64,000 bases of DNA from Azonexaceae bacterium (GTDB lineage Bacteria > Pseudomonadota > Gammaproteobacteria > Burkholderiales > Rhodocyclaceae), in contig SSSZ01000047.1 in assembly GCA_009469675.1 (NCBI GenBank), positions 1 through 64,000 of the forward strand, read 5' to 3'. This document shows, one piece after another, positions 44,831 to 56,214 of this stretch. The notes beneath the pieces were generated by a model, which did not search any database, was not told the DNA's origin, and worked only from the letters and a program-made list of their open reading frames with translations. Positions within the stretch are counted from its first letter, which is position 1. Each line of letters opens with the position of its first letter. A program made the position numbers and the translations under genes.

Positions 44831-44917
44831 GTAACAAGCTTTTGCCGGCGTCGCGCCCGAAACAACTTGTTACAAACCGGGGGGCGCCGGCAACAGCAGG
44901 CTTACAACCGGGGGCGA
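44831..44917. promoter_or_regulatory. Repeated TTGTTAC/TTACAA motifs between regulator and small periplasmic gene
   Basis: GTAACAAG (44831-44838) is the inverted match of CTTGTTAC (44866-44873). From 44870, TTACAAACCGGGGGGCG recurs at 44902 as TTACAACCGGGGGCG, a direct repeat spaced 32 bp (about three helical turns). The cluster lies in the 172 bp divergent region and is a candidate operator for the OmpR-type regulator. Confidence 0.45.
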
Positions 44918-44958
44918 CAATGGGCAGCGTCGGAATCGATCCCAGCAGGGAGCAGGCA

Positions 44959-45375
44959 ATGAGCGTGAAGAGACAACTCGTCGTTGGATTGGCGTTGGCC
45001 GCCGGGCTGGGGTGCCTGGCCGCCCCGGCGCTCGCCGCCCTGCCGACGGAAGGCCGGCTGGGCCGCCTGGAGTTGCCTCCCCCGGGCGCTTTTGCGGCGC
45101 CGTTCGGGGAGCTTGCCCACGCACCGGGCGGGGCCGCCGAAGGCCCGCCGGAAAGCCCCCGCCAGTGGGCCTCGCTGCCCCACGAGCAGCGCCAGCAGAT
45201 GCGCCAGCAGATGCGCGAGCAGTGGCGGCAGACCCCCCCGGACTATCGCGATCAGCGGCGGCACAACCCGGGGCAGTGGCAGCAGCAACTGCCCCAGGAA
45301 GACCGCTCCCGCCTGCGGGACGACGTGCGGGAGCACCGCGGCGGCGGCCGCGGCCGCCACGACGGCTGGCGCTGA
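44959..45375 (+). CDS. Small periplasmic Spy/CpxP-like protein
   Basis: The 138-residue product has a signal peptide (about residues 1-25: MSVKRQLVVGLALAAGLGCLAAPALAALP). The mature part is Gln/Arg-rich and helical, with repeats HEQRQQMRQQMREQW and LPQEDRSRLRDDVREH, and a Gly/Arg/His tail. Such repeats recall the LTxxQ-type periplasmic chaperones Spy and CpxP, though I see no exact LTxxQ motif, so the family call is by character only. AGGGAG precedes the ATG. It is divergent from the OmpR/EnvZ-type pair, like cpxP beside cpxRA. A terminator follows it. Confidence 0.65.
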   Translation: MSVKRQLVVGLALAAGLGCLAAPALAALPTEGRLGRLELPPPGAFAAPFGELAHAPGGAAEGPPESPRQWASLPHEQRQQMRQQMREQWRQTPPDYRDQRRHNPGQWQQQLPQEDRSRLRDDVREHRGGGRGRHDGWR

Positions 45376-45451
45376 GCTGCCCGGGAGTCGTCCCGGCGGC
45401 GATTCCGCGGGCCGCATCGGCTTGGCCGCAGCGTGTTGGAGCGCTTCCCGG

Positions 45452-45472
45452 CCGCCTGACCGGCGGGTTTTT
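45452..45472 (+). terminator. Rho-independent terminator
   Basis: CCGCC (45452-45456) pairs with GGCGG (45462-45466) over TGACC, followed by G and a run of five T (45468-45472). It lies 77 bp after the small periplasmic gene. The stem is short, so strength is uncertain. Downstream, GGGAAACGGGTT occurs twice in a row before the next gene. Confidence 0.5.
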
Positions 45473-45591
45473 CCCTCGGTTGCGTCCTGGGTAAGGCCGG
45501 GAAACGGGTTAGGGAAACGGGTTTTGGGATTGCCGCGGTCATTCCCTTGTGGCAACGTAGGCAACTCGACCACACCCGAAGGGAAGCCGTC

Positions 45592-46443
45592 ATGTCCATC
45601 GTGCGCCACCTCGTCGCGGCCGTCGCCGCCCTTGTCATCGCCGCCCCGGCAGCGGCCGGAACCCTCGACCGGATCAAGGCCAGAAAGACGATAACCCTGG
45701 GCTATCGCGACGCCTCGGTGCCTTTTTCCTACATCGGCAACGACGGCAAACCCTGGGGGTATTCCGTCGAATTGTGCACCCGTGTCGCCAAGGCCATCCA
45801 GGAACAGCTCAAGCTCCCCAGCCTCGACATCAAGTGGGTGCTGGTCGATCCGGCCAATCGCATGCGCAAGCTGCAAAAGAGGGAGATCGACCTGGAATGC
45901 GGGTCCACCACCGCCAATCTGGCCCGCATGGCCGAGGTCGATTTCAGCCTCCTGACCTTTGCCGACGGCGGCAGCTACGTCAGCCGCAACGGTAGCGGCA
46001 TCGCCGGCCTGGCCGACCTGAAGGGACGCAGGACCGGCGTCGCTACGGGCACGACCACCGAGCGGACGCTGCGCTCGGCCATCGAGCGCCGGGTCTTCGA
46101 CACCCAACTGGTGCCGGTCAAAGACCACGACGACGGCCTGAGGCTCCTCAACGACGGGCAGATCGACGCCTACGCCTCGGATCGCGGCCTCCTCACGGGG
46201 CTCGTCCTGGCCACCGGAAAACAGGCCGACTGGAGCCTGGGGAGCGAGCTCTATTCCTACGAGCCCTACGCCCTGATGATGCGCCGGAACGACGCTGACT
46301 TTCGCCTGGCGGTCAATCGCGAATTGGCCCGTCTTTATCGCAGCCGGGAGATTTACGACATCTACGAGCGTTGGTTCGGGGTCTTCGGCAAGCCCGGGCC
46401 TTTGCTCGACAGCCTGATCTTCCTCCTCGGGCTGCCCGACTGA
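45592..46443 (+). CDS. Orphan amino-acid-type periplasmic binding protein (family 3)
   Basis: This 283-residue secreted protein looks like the glutamate/aspartate-type solute-binding proteins. The signal peptide ends near APAAAGTLDRI. Conserved blocks are RKTITLGYRDASVPFSYIG, WGYSVELCTRVAKAI, IDLECGSTTANLARM (the substrate-contact loop), TGVATGTTTERTL and YEPYALMMRRND. The ATG at 45592 follows AAGGGAAG. No permease or ATPase gene is adjacent; in other bacteria members are encoded with GltJKL. It may use a distant transporter. Tail: a hydrophobic LLDSLIFLLGLPD. Confidence 0.87.
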   Translation: MSIVRHLVAAVAALVIAAPAAAGTLDRIKARKTITLGYRDASVPFSYIGNDGKPWGYSVELCTRVAKAIQEQLKLPSLDIKWVLVDPANRMRKLQKREIDLECGSTTANLARMAEVDFSLLTFADGGSYVSRNGSGIAGLADLKGRRTGVATGTTTERTLRSAIERRVFDTQLVPVKDHDDGLRLLNDGQIDAYASDRGLLTGLVLATGKQADWSLGSELYSYEPYALMMRRNDADFRLAVNRELARLYRSREIYDIYERWFGVFGKPGPLLDSLIFLLGLPD

Positions 46444-46492
46444 ACGAGGCCGGCGCCGCGCTTTCGCCGGGGCTCCGGTAAAATGGCGCCTC

Positions 46493-47179
46493 ATGCTGCT
46501 CCTTGCCCTGGAAACCTCCACTGATCTCGGCTCCTGTGCCCTCTGGCGCGACGGCGCGGTCGACGAGCGGGTCTGCCCGCCGGGCCGCCCCCATTCCGAA
46601 ACCCTGCTGCCTCTGGTACGGGAAATCCTGGCCGCCGCCGGGGTCCGCATCGGCGACCTCGACGGCATCGCCTTCGGCAACGGTCCGGGGGCCTTCACCG
46701 GGCTGCGGGTGGCCTGCGGTATCGCCCAGGGCCTGGCGGTGGGGATCGGCCGGCCGCTCGTGCCGGTCGGCACCCTGGCCGCCCTGGCCTGGCAAACCGG
46801 CGCCGGGCGCATCGTCGCCCTGCTCGATGCGCGGATGAACGAGGTGTATTCCGGATGTTTCGTCCGCGGGGCGGACGACGTGGCGCCACTGGGCGAAATC
46901 CAACTTGCCCCGCCCGACGCCGTAGATTTGCCGGCCGGTCCCTGGCACGCCGCCGGCAACGCCCTGGCGGCCTATCCCGACCTTGCCGCCCGCGTCGCGG
47001 CTGCCGGATTCACCGGCGATCCCGGGGCGATGCCGGCGGCCGCCGCCGTGGCGGCGCTGGGTGCGGCACGCCTGGCGAGGGGCCTGGGCATTGACCCGGA
47101 AGCTGCCGCACCGCTCTACGTTCGCGACAAGGTGGCGCGCACCGTCGCCGAACGGTTGGCCGACGGGGGCCGGGCATGA
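46493..47179 (+). CDS. tsaB: tRNA threonylcarbamoyladenosine biosynthesis protein TsaB
   Basis: TsaB is the non-catalytic partner of TsaD in making the t6A modification at position 37 of ANN-decoding tRNAs. The 228-residue protein starts MLLLALETSTDLGSCAL and contains GRPHSETLLPLV, and the NGPGAFTGLRVACGIAQGLA block that is diagnostic. The last third is shortened compared with TsaD, as expected. The stop overlaps rimI by ATGA. The tsaB-rimI pair is common in proteobacteria. Confidence 0.95.
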   Translation: MLLLALETSTDLGSCALWRDGAVDERVCPPGRPHSETLLPLVREILAAAGVRIGDLDGIAFGNGPGAFTGLRVACGIAQGLAVGIGRPLVPVGTLAALAWQTGAGRIVALLDARMNEVYSGCFVRGADDVAPLGEIQLAPPDAVDLPAGPWHAAGNALAAYPDLAARVAAAGFTGDPGAMPAAAAVAALGAARLARGLGIDPEAAAPLYVRDKVARTVAERLADGGRA

Positions 47180-47643
47180 ACCGGGCGGCAGCCTGGGCCG
47201 GGGAAGTGGAACTGTTCCCACTGCGGGAAAAGGAACTCGACGCGGTCGCGGCGCTGGAAGCGAGCCTGCAGGCTTTTCCCTGGACGCGGGGCAATTTCGC
47301 CGATTCCCTGGCGGCCGGCCACAGTCTTTGGGTGGCCCGCCGGGCCGGCGATCTGGTGGGTTTTTCCGTGGTCATGAGCGTCATTGACGAGGCCCATCTG
47401 CTCAATCTCGGCGTGTCCGGCTCCTGCCAGGGCCAGGGCATCGGCGCCCGCCTGCTCCAGAACGCCATGGCCACCGCCCGTCGGGGCGGGGCCAGGCGCT
47501 TTTTGCTCGAGGTCCGGCCGTCCAACGACAAAGCCGTGGCACTGTACAAAAATTTCGGCTTTTCCCGCATCGGCCTGCGGCGGGGCTACTATCCGGCCCT
47601 GGCGGGGCGCGAGGACGCCCTGGTTTACGAGCGCGAACTATGA
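47176..47643 (+). CDS. rimI: Ribosomal protein S18 alanine N-acetyltransferase RimI
   Basis: RimI acetylates the N-terminal alanine of ribosomal protein S18 using acetyl-CoA. The 155-residue GNAT protein has ALEASLQAFPWTRGNFADSL near the start. The coenzyme A binding loop is GQGIGARLLQNAM, preceded by the strand LLNLGVSGSCQ. The C-terminal block reads FLLEVRPSNDKAVALYKNFGF. It overlaps tsaB upstream and the uracil-DNA glycosylase gene downstream by ATGA, so the three genes form one operon. Confidence 0.94.
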   Translation: MNRAAAWAGEVELFPLREKELDAVAALEASLQAFPWTRGNFADSLAAGHSLWVARRAGDLVGFSVVMSVIDEAHLLNLGVSGSCQGQGIGARLLQNAMATARRGGARRFLLEVRPSNDKAVALYKNFGFSRIGLRRGYYPALAGREDALVYEREL

Positions 47644-48389
47644 AATTGACCCGCGAACGGATGCTCGCCGAAATGGGCATCACCCCCCTCTGGAAGCAGC
47701 GCTCGGCCCAAATCGGCGAGGCCGCCCGGCCGGCGGGAGAAAACCCGCCGCCGGAGCCGGTTGCCGGGGGCGCCACCGCCCCGGCCGGCGGCGACATCGC
47801 CGCCCTCGGCTGGGAAGGCCTGCAGGAGCGGGTTGCGGTCTGCCGCGCCTGCGTCCTCGGCGAGCATCGCAAACAGGCGGTCCTCGGCGTGGGCGATCGC
47901 CGGCCGGAATGGTTGTTCATCGGCGAAGGCCCGGGGGCGGAGGAGGATGTCCAGGGCGAACCCTTCGTCGGCCAGGCGGGCAAACTCCTCGACGCGATGC
48001 TGGCCGCCATCGATCTCAAGCGGGGCGACAAGGTCTACATCGCCAACGCCGTCAAATGCCGCCCGCCCGGCAACCGCACCCCGGAGGCCGAGGAAATGGC
48101 GGCCTGCTGGCCCTATCTGCGGCGCCAGATCGCCCTCTTGCAGCCGCGCATCATCGTCCTCCTCGGCCGCGCCGCGGTGCACACGGTGTTGAAGAGTGAC
48201 AAGGCCCTGTCGGCGCTGCGGGGCAAACCCTACGACTTCTCCGGGATTCCTGTGGTGGTGACCTACCACCCGGCCTACCTGCTGCGCAATCTGCCGGAAA
48301 AGGCCAAGGCCTGGGAGGATTTGCTCTTCGCCCGCGCCCTCCTGCGGCAAGCGGCGGACCGCGGCGCTCCGCTCGATCTGGCGGGCTGA
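47640..48389 (+). CDS. Uracil-DNA glycosylase, Fe-S family 4 type
   Basis: This enzyme excises uracil from DNA in base excision repair. The 249-residue protein has a variable N-terminal 65 residues, then the family 4 domain. The first Fe-S cysteines are in VCRACVLGEHRKQAVLG, motif A is IGEGPGAEEDVQGEPFVG, and further cysteines fall in NAVKCRPPGN and MAACWPYL. The catalytic-region motif is VTYHPAYLLRN. It belongs to the group annotated as phage SPO1 DNA polymerase-related. The N-terminal tail (WKQRSAQIGEAARPAG, then a proline/alanine stretch) looks like a flexible linker. It overlaps rimI by 4 bp. Confidence 0.92.
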   Translation: MKLTRERMLAEMGITPLWKQRSAQIGEAARPAGENPPPEPVAGGATAPAGGDIAALGWEGLQERVAVCRACVLGEHRKQAVLGVGDRRPEWLFIGEGPGAEEDVQGEPFVGQAGKLLDAMLAAIDLKRGDKVYIANAVKCRPPGNRTPEAEEMAACWPYLRRQIALLQPRIIVLLGRAAVHTVLKSDKALSALRGKPYDFSGIPVVVTYHPAYLLRNLPEKAKAWEDLLFARALLRQAADRGAPLDLAG

Positions 48390-48428
48390 CCGCCGCCCGG
48401 TCGGAAGCGACGCCGCGGGGGGCGGTTC

Positions 48429-48532
48429 ATACCCATTCGCTTGCCAATCGAGACGGGAAGACGAGCCGCAGACAGTGCTGGAGCACGGCAAGGCGAAGTC
48501 GACAAGGGATCGGTTTGAAAGCGAATGGGTAT
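48429..48532 (-). repeat. Dispersed intergenic repeat, copy D, fused to the lplT stop
   Basis: This is the best-preserved copy. It is 104 bp with perfect 14 bp terminal inverted repeats: ATACCCATTCGCTT at 48429-48442 and its complement at 48519-48532. Its last base is the first base of the minus-strand stop codon complement, so reading the lplT strand gives TGATACC. An internal hairpin GTGCT/AGCAC is possible. The intergenic region holds nothing else apart from about 39 bp after the glycosylase stop. Confidence 0.88.
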
Positions 48533-49797
48533 CAGTGACCGCGGCTGTCGTCGAGGTGGGCGACGTCGTCGTATTGCCGCTGGTTGTTTCGGTGGCGTTC
48601 CCGGACGAGGTACATGGCCGACGACACGAAGAGGCCGAAGAGGGTCACGACGATATAGATCGACACATCCATCCGGACCATCAGGTAATAGAGTCCCGTC
48701 ATCATGAGGATGGACAGGTTCTCGTTGAAGTTCTGGACGGCGATCGAGTGGCCGGCGCCCATGAGGATGTGGCCGCGGTGCTGGAGGAGGGCGTTCATGG
48801 GCACGACGAAGAAGCCCGAAAGCCCGCCGATGATGATGAGCAGCGGGACGGCGATGGCCATGTCGTGGACGAAGTTCATGACCAGAACGATGATCCCCAT
48901 GGCGATCCCCAGAGGAATGACCTTGACCGAGCGGCGCAGGGTGATGAAGCGGGCCGCGAAGACGGCGCCGATGGCGACCCCGATGGCGACGACGCCCTGG
49001 AGCATCGACGATTTCGACAGGTCGAGGCGGAGGGCAACCTCGGCCCACTTGATGACGATGAACTGGAGGGTGGCGCCCGCCCCCCAGAACAACGTGGTGA
49101 CGGCGAGGGAAACCTGCCCCAGCTTGTCGCGCCAGAGGAGCATGAGGCAGTGGTTGAATTCGTGGATGAGGTACCAGGGATTCTTCTTCAGGGGTTTGTG
49201 ATCGACGTCGGTTTCCGGGATGTAGAGATTGAAGATGGCGGCCAGGACGTAGAGGATGCCGACGATCGAGATGGCCATTTCGCCAACCGTGTCGATGCCG
49301 GTGTCGAGAAGCGGGAAGTCGAAGGCGAGGAGGGTGCTGGAGATGTCCGGCTTGATGAGGGTGCCGCCGATCACCACGCCGAGGATGATGGCGCCGACGG
49401 TGAGGCCTTCGATCCAGCCGTTGGCGACGACGAGCAGGCGGGGCGGCAGGTACTCGGTGAGGATGCCGTACTTGGCCGGCGAATAGGCGGCGGCGCCGAG
49501 GCCGACGACGGCGTAGGCGAGGAGCGGATGGACCGCGAAGAACATCATGCCGCAGCCGAGAATCTTGATCGTGTTGCTGATGAACATGACCCGCCACTTG
49601 GGCATCGAGTCGGCGAAGGCGCCGACGAAAGCAGCGAGGACGACGTAGGAAACGGTGAAGAAGGTCTTGAGGAGCGGCTCGTATTCGGCCGGCGCCTTCA
49701 ATTCCCGTAGGGCCGCGATGGCGGCGATGAGCAGTGCGTTGTCGGCAAGCGCGGAAAAAAACTGCGCAGCCATGATGATGTAGAAGCCGAACGGCAC
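48532..49797 (-). CDS. lplT: Lysophospholipid transporter, LplT-like MFS protein
   Basis: LplT flips lysophospholipids into the cytoplasmic leaflet for re-acylation. The 421-residue protein has about twelve membrane helices. Family-typical segments are AAQFFSALADNALLIAAIAAL at the start, LKTFFTVSYVVLAAFVGAFADSMPKWRVMF, and PAKYGILTEYLPPRLLVVANGWIEG. The middle holds a cytoplasmic loop with ETDVDHKPLKKNPWY. The acyltransferase Aas that often accompanies it is not adjacent. The stop codon is fused to repeat copy D. Confidence 0.88.
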   Translation of the reverse strand: MPFGFYIIMAAQFFSALADNALLIAAIAALRELKAPAEYEPLLKTFFTVSYVVLAAFVGAFADSMPKWRVMFISNTIKILGCGMMFFAVHPLLAYAVVGLGAAAYSPAKYGILTEYLPPRLLVVANGWIEGLTVGAIILGVVIGGTLIKPDISSTLLAFDFPLLDTGIDTVGEMAISIVGILYVLAAIFNLYIPETDVDHKPLKKNPWYLIHEFNHCLMLLWRDKLGQVSLAVTTLFWGAGATLQFIVIKWAEVALRLDLSKSSMLQGVVAIGVAIGAVFAARFITLRRSVKVIPLGIAMGIIVLVMNFVHDMAIAVPLLIIIGGLSGFFVVPMNALLQHRGHILMGAGHSIAVQNFNENLSILMMTGLYYLMVRMDVSIYIVVTLFGLFVSSAMYLVRERHRNNQRQYDDVAHLDDSRGH

Positions 49798-49861
49798 GTC
49801 GTCTTGTCTCTGGTTTCGTTATTGGCGTGGTTTATATCACGGAATCCCGGCGCCCGTTAGT

Positions 49862-52249
<2,388 letters not shown>

Positions 52250-52342
52250 CAGTTCCTCCAGGTGGCGGCGATGCTGTTCGAGTTCCAGGCTGGTTTCCTG
52301 GCTTTCGGTGATGTCGATGCAATGGCCGATGTAGCCGAGGTA

Positions 52343-54982
52343 TTAGCCGCGGCTGTTGTAGCGGGGCCGGCCCTCGGCCATCAGCCAGCGGTAATCGCCG
52401 GCGTGGCGCCGCAGGCGGAAGACCAGGCGAAAGTCTTCGCGGCTTTCACGGGCCTGGACGAAGGCCACCCGGCAGGTCTCGGCATCGTCGGGATGGACGC
52501 CGGCCAGCCAGCCTTCGCCGAGTTCGTCTTCCTGCCGGCGGCCGGTGAAGGCGAGCCAGGGTCGGTTGACGTAGTTGTACTGCATGGCCTGGTCGGTCGT
52601 CCAGATCAGCGCCGAACCCGAATCGGCGAGGAGGCGGTACTGGAACTGGATTTCCTCCAGGGGGGAAAGATCGACGTCGATGCAGTACATCTCGCGTTGG
52701 CCGGCGCTGTTGATCTGCATGACGTGGCTGGAGAAGACCAGGACCGGGCTGCCATCCTTGCGCTGCAGCTGGAGTTCTTCGGCGGGAATGGGGATGCCCT
52801 GGTCAAGCCAGGCCCGGTGCAGGTCGATGACGGTCTGCCGCCGGGCCGGCGGAATTATCAGTTCTTCCAGGGGGCGGCCGATGGCCTCGGCGGCGGTGTA
52901 GCCGTAGAGTTTTTCGCTGGCGGCGTTCCAGACGATCACCCGCCGCTCCTCGTCGTAGCCCTGGACCGCGATGCTGGCGATGTCCTCGAAGAGCGAGCGG
53001 AAGCGCTTTTCGCTGGCCCGCAACGCCCGTTCGGCGACCCGCCGGTCGGTGACGTCGGTGAAGTAGGTGAGGGCGTAGGGGACGCCGGCCAGGTCGATCA
53101 GTTCCGACGACAGGCTGCACAGGCGGATTTCCCCGGCCCGGGTGCGCATCGCCATGTCGAAACTGCCGAGGCTGCCTTCCTGGCCGAGCATGTCGAAAAA
53201 CAGGCGGCGTTTTTCCGATTCCGCCCAGATGCCGAGTTCGTGGGAATTGTGGCCGAGCATTTCGTCCCGGCTCCAGCCGGTGATCTGCTCGAAGCGGGCG
53301 TTGACGTCGAGAAACTGCCCGTCGGCGATCCGGGTGATGCAGCCGGCCACGGGACTGGCCCGGAAGGCCACCGAAAAGCGCTCCTGCAATTCGTTCAGGG
53401 CGGCCTCGGCCCGGCGCCGCTCGGTGATGTCGGTCCAGATCGCCGCCAGGTAGGCCCGGCCGCGGATGCTGACCACCCGGTTGCTGGCCCGCACATGGCG
53501 GATCGAGCCGTCCCAGTGGCGATGGTCGATTTCGAAATCCAGCCCGCCGGCGATGACGATTTCGTCGATACGGGCCAGCACTTCCTCCTGGCTCAGGCTG
53601 GCGGGAATATCCCAGAGGGAGAGGCGGGCGAATTCTTCCCGGCTGTAGCCGAGGCCGTGGCAGGCGGCATCGTTGAATTCGGCGAAGGCGAGGGTTTCAG
53701 TGTCGATCAGGACGATACCGTCGCGGGCCTGGCTGACGATCGCGCGAAAGATTTCCTCCCGTTCGGCGAGGGCGATTTCCGCCGCCTTGCGCTCGCTGAT
53801 GTCGGTCAGGGTGCCGACGCTGCGAAGCGGCCGCCCGTCGATCTCCCGGGCCGCCACCCGGGTGCGGAAGCGGACCCAGAGGTAATCCCCGGCGCCCCGC
53901 CGGACCCGGCATTCGGCGTCGAAAATCCGGTCCTCGCGGTAGGCCTGGCGGGCGCCGGCAAGAAAGGCGGCGCGGTCTTCCGGGTGGATCAAGGCGTGCA
54001 TGGCCCGGGCGCCAGCCGGTAGTTCGCCGAAGGTACAGCCGAGCAGGCTCGCCATGGTCGGGTTCCAGCGGAAGCGGTCGTTGGGGAAGTCGTATTCGCT
54101 GATGGCGATGCCGGTGCTTTCGAGAACCATGCCGAGGCTGACTTCGAAGGCGTGGCGGGCCGATTCGATGGCGTCGTACTGCTCCCAGGCTTCGTCGATG
54201 ATGTCCAGGCCGAGCCGCTCGAGGAGCCGGTGCTGGCTGACCATGCCGACGGCGCGGCCGGCCGCATCGATCACTGCCATGTGGCGGTGGCCGCTTCGGT
54301 CCATCGCCTCGAGAACCGCCACTACCCCGCTGCCGCAATCGACGGTGGGCGCCGGAGCGACCATGGCCGCCGCCAGCGGCGTACCGTCCAGATCGACGGC
54401 GCCGCCGATGAGGCGCGGCATGTCGCGTTCGGTCAGGATGCCGACCGGTTTGTCGTCGGCGACGACCAGGATGTAGTCCCACTGCGCCGATTTCATCAGG
54501 GCCACGGCGGCGGCGGTGGTCGCCGTGGGCGCCAGGGTCGGGATGCGGTGATCCATGAGAGCCGCGAGATCGGCCGTGTGGCGGAAGATTTCGATGCCGA
54601 GATGGGTGCGGAAATCGGATTCGCTGGCCACTCCGGCGGTGGCGCCGCGTTCGTCCACCGCCACCAGGTGGCGGACCGAATGCTCGCGCAACAGCAGGTA
54701 GGCGGCGCGGAAGTCGAGGTCGGTGGGAGCGGTGACCACCGGGGTGCTCATCATCACGCCGACGGTCCGCCCGGCCGGGACGCGCTCGCTGAGGAGGCGT
54801 ACCAGGTCGTGTTCGGTGAGGATGCCGACGGGGCGCCCGTCCTTCTCGACGACCAGGCTGGAGATGCGCTCGCGGCTCATGATCCGGGCCGCCTCGACGA
54901 GGCTGCAGTCGATGCCGACGCCGATGGCGCCGGGGCTCATGATGTCGGCGAGGGTGAGTTCAGTAAGATGCTTGACCGTCAT
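52343..54982 (-). CDS. Split giant sensor, N-terminal half: four CBS and five PAS domains
   Basis: This 879-residue frame begins with four CBS modules in two pairs (about 5-260; for example ADIMSPGAIGVG, VGILTEHDLVRLL, VGILTERDMPRLI). About five PAS/PAC units follow (from about 280). The last one stops at RPRYNSRG, in the middle of the PAC strand that normally continues with a [17 protein letters not shown] segment, which is exactly what follows the TAA in frame. CBS pairs bind adenosyl nucleotides, so the sensor may respond to energy state. The ATG at 54982 overlaps the HD-GYP regulator 3' end by 23 bp. No membrane helix is seen. Confidence 0.88.
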   Translation of the reverse strand: MTVKHLTELTLADIMSPGAIGVGIDCSLVEAARIMSRERISSLVVEKDGRPVGILTEHDLVRLLSERVPAGRTVGVMMSTPVVTAPTDLDFRAAYLLLREHSVRHLVAVDERGATAGVASESDFRTHLGIEIFRHTADLAALMDHRIPTLAPTATTAAAVALMKSAQWDYILVVADDKPVGILTERDMPRLIGGAVDLDGTPLAAAMVAPAPTVDCGSGVVAVLEAMDRSGHRHMAVIDAAGRAVGMVSQHRLLERLGLDIIDEAWEQYDAIESARHAFEVSLGMVLESTGIAISEYDFPNDRFRWNPTMASLLGCTFGELPAGARAMHALIHPEDRAAFLAGARQAYREDRIFDAECRVRRGAGDYLWVRFRTRVAAREIDGRPLRSVGTLTDISERKAAEIALAEREEIFRAIVSQARDGIVLIDTETLAFAEFNDAACHGLGYSREEFARLSLWDIPASLSQEEVLARIDEIVIAGGLDFEIDHRHWDGSIRHVRASNRVVSIRGRAYLAAIWTDITERRRAEAALNELQERFSVAFRASPVAGCITRIADGQFLDVNARFEQITGWSRDEMLGHNSHELGIWAESEKRRLFFDMLGQEGSLGSFDMAMRTRAGEIRLCSLSSELIDLAGVPYALTYFTDVTDRRVAERALRASEKRFRSLFEDIASIAVQGYDEERRVIVWNAASEKLYGYTAAEAIGRPLEELIIPPARRQTVIDLHRAWLDQGIPIPAEELQLQRKDGSPVLVFSSHVMQINSAGQREMYCIDVDLSPLEEIQFQYRLLADSGSALIWTTDQAMQYNYVNRPWLAFTGRRQEDELGEGWLAGVHPDDAETCRVAFVQARESREDFRLVFRLRRHAGDYRWLMAEGRPRYNSRG

Positions 54983-56063
54983 CGCGGTAACGATCGGCAA
55001 TGGCGCAGAACTGGTCGAAGACCTGGAGGAAGGCGTCGGCCACGTCGGGATCGAACTGGCTGCCGCGGCCGCCCATGATGATGTCGCGCGCTTCGCCGTA
55101 GGGCATGGGGGGTTTATAGACGCGGCGGTTGATGAGGGCGTCGAAAACGTCGGCCAGGGCCATCAGCCGGGCCGAGAGGGGAATTTCCTCACCCTTGAGG
55201 GCTTCCGGGTAGCCGGTGCCGTCCCATTTTTCGTGGTGAAAGTGGGCGATTTCCTTGGCAACGGCCAGAAACTCGACGGCCTTGGCGGCGTCCCGCTCGG
55301 CCTGGGCGATGGCTTCCGAGCCGAGGATGGCGTGGGTTTTCATGATCTCCCACTCGGCGGGCGTCAGCTTTCCCGGCTTGAGCAGGATGTGGTCGGGGAT
55401 GCCGACCTTGCCGATGTCGTGGAGCGGTGCCGAGCGCGCCAGGGTGGCGATGATCCGGTCGTTCAACCGGTGGCAAAAACGCGGATGATCGCGCAGGGCG
55501 TGGCCCAGGGCACGCACGTATTCCTGGGTGCGCCGCAGGTGGTTGCCGGTTTCCGGGTCGCGGGTCTCGGCCAGGCGCGCCAGGGCGTGGATGCTGACCT
55601 CCTGGATGACCTGGTTTTCGCTCATGCGGCGGCCGACTTCGGCTTCCAGGTAGGCGTTCTGGTCGCGCAGCCAGTCCCGGGCCTGCTTGAGTTCGAGCTG
55701 GGCGCGCACCCGGGCGAGTACGATGGCGGGGCGCAGGGGCTTGGTGATGTAATCGACGGCGCCGCAGTCCAGGCCGTGTTCTTCCGCCTCGGTGCTGTCC
55801 ATGGCGGTGACGAAGATCACCGGGATGTCGTGGGTGCGGGGATCGGCGCGCAACTGGGCGAGGACGGCGTAGCCGTCCATCTCGGGCATCATGACGTCGA
55901 GCAGGATGAGATCGGGCACCGGCTCGGCGACCGCGACCTGAAGCGCCCGCCGTCCCGAATTGGCGGCCCGGACGCGGTAGGCCGGCTGCAACAACTCGCC
56001 GAGGACGGTGAGGTTCTCGGGCGTGTCGTCGACGATCAGAATCGTCGCTTGGTGTGGATCCAT
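54960..56063 (-). CDS. Response regulator with HD-GYP c-di-GMP phosphodiesterase domain
   Basis: This 367-residue RpfG-like protein has a receiver domain (about 7-122; LIVDDTPENLTVLGELL, phospho-Asp in LILLDVMMPEMDGYAV, VDYITKPLRPAIV). A short helix precedes the HD-GYP domain (about 150-345). The signature residues are intact: LHDIGKVGIPDHILLKPGKL and HHEKWDGTGYPEALKGEEIP. It should degrade c-di-GMP when phosphorylated. It is the first gene of an operon whose next genes encode the giant split sensor with a kinase and HPt, so the kinase is probably its phosphodonor. Confidence 0.94.
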   Translation of the reverse strand: MDPHQATILIVDDTPENLTVLGELLQPAYRVRAANSGRRALQVAVAEPVPDLILLDVMMPEMDGYAVLAQLRADPRTHDIPVIFVTAMDSTEAEEHGLDCGAVDYITKPLRPAIVLARVRAQLELKQARDWLRDQNAYLEAEVGRRMSENQVIQEVSIHALARLAETRDPETGNHLRRTQEYVRALGHALRDHPRFCHRLNDRIIATLARSAPLHDIGKVGIPDHILLKPGKLTPAEWEIMKTHAILGSEAIAQAERDAAKAVEFLAVAKEIAHFHHEKWDGTGYPEALKGEEIPLSARLMALADVFDALINRRVYKPPMPYGEARDIIMGGRGSQFDPDVADAFLQVFDQFCAIADRYRDDGQASY

Positions 56064-56088
56064 CGCGCTATCGTCCCCGCCGCTTTGT

Positions 56089-56104
56089 GGAAATTGTTAT
56101 TTCC
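56089..56104. promoter_or_regulatory. Palindrome between the HD-GYP operon and lysR
   Basis: GGAAAT (56089-56094) and ATTTCC (56099-56104) are perfect inverted arms around TGTT. It lies in the divergent region between the HD-GYP operon and the LysR gene. It is AT-rich and could be an operator for the LysR-type regulator or another factor. The partner protein is a guess. Confidence 0.35.
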
Positions 56105-56214
56105 GCATTATCACGCCGGTTTTGGCGTTTTGTCACCCGCTTGACGTCGTGGGATGGATCAAGGGGGGGCAATCGTGTTTGAATACCTCCCTTTGCCAAA
56201 TGCAGGAGTAAGGG

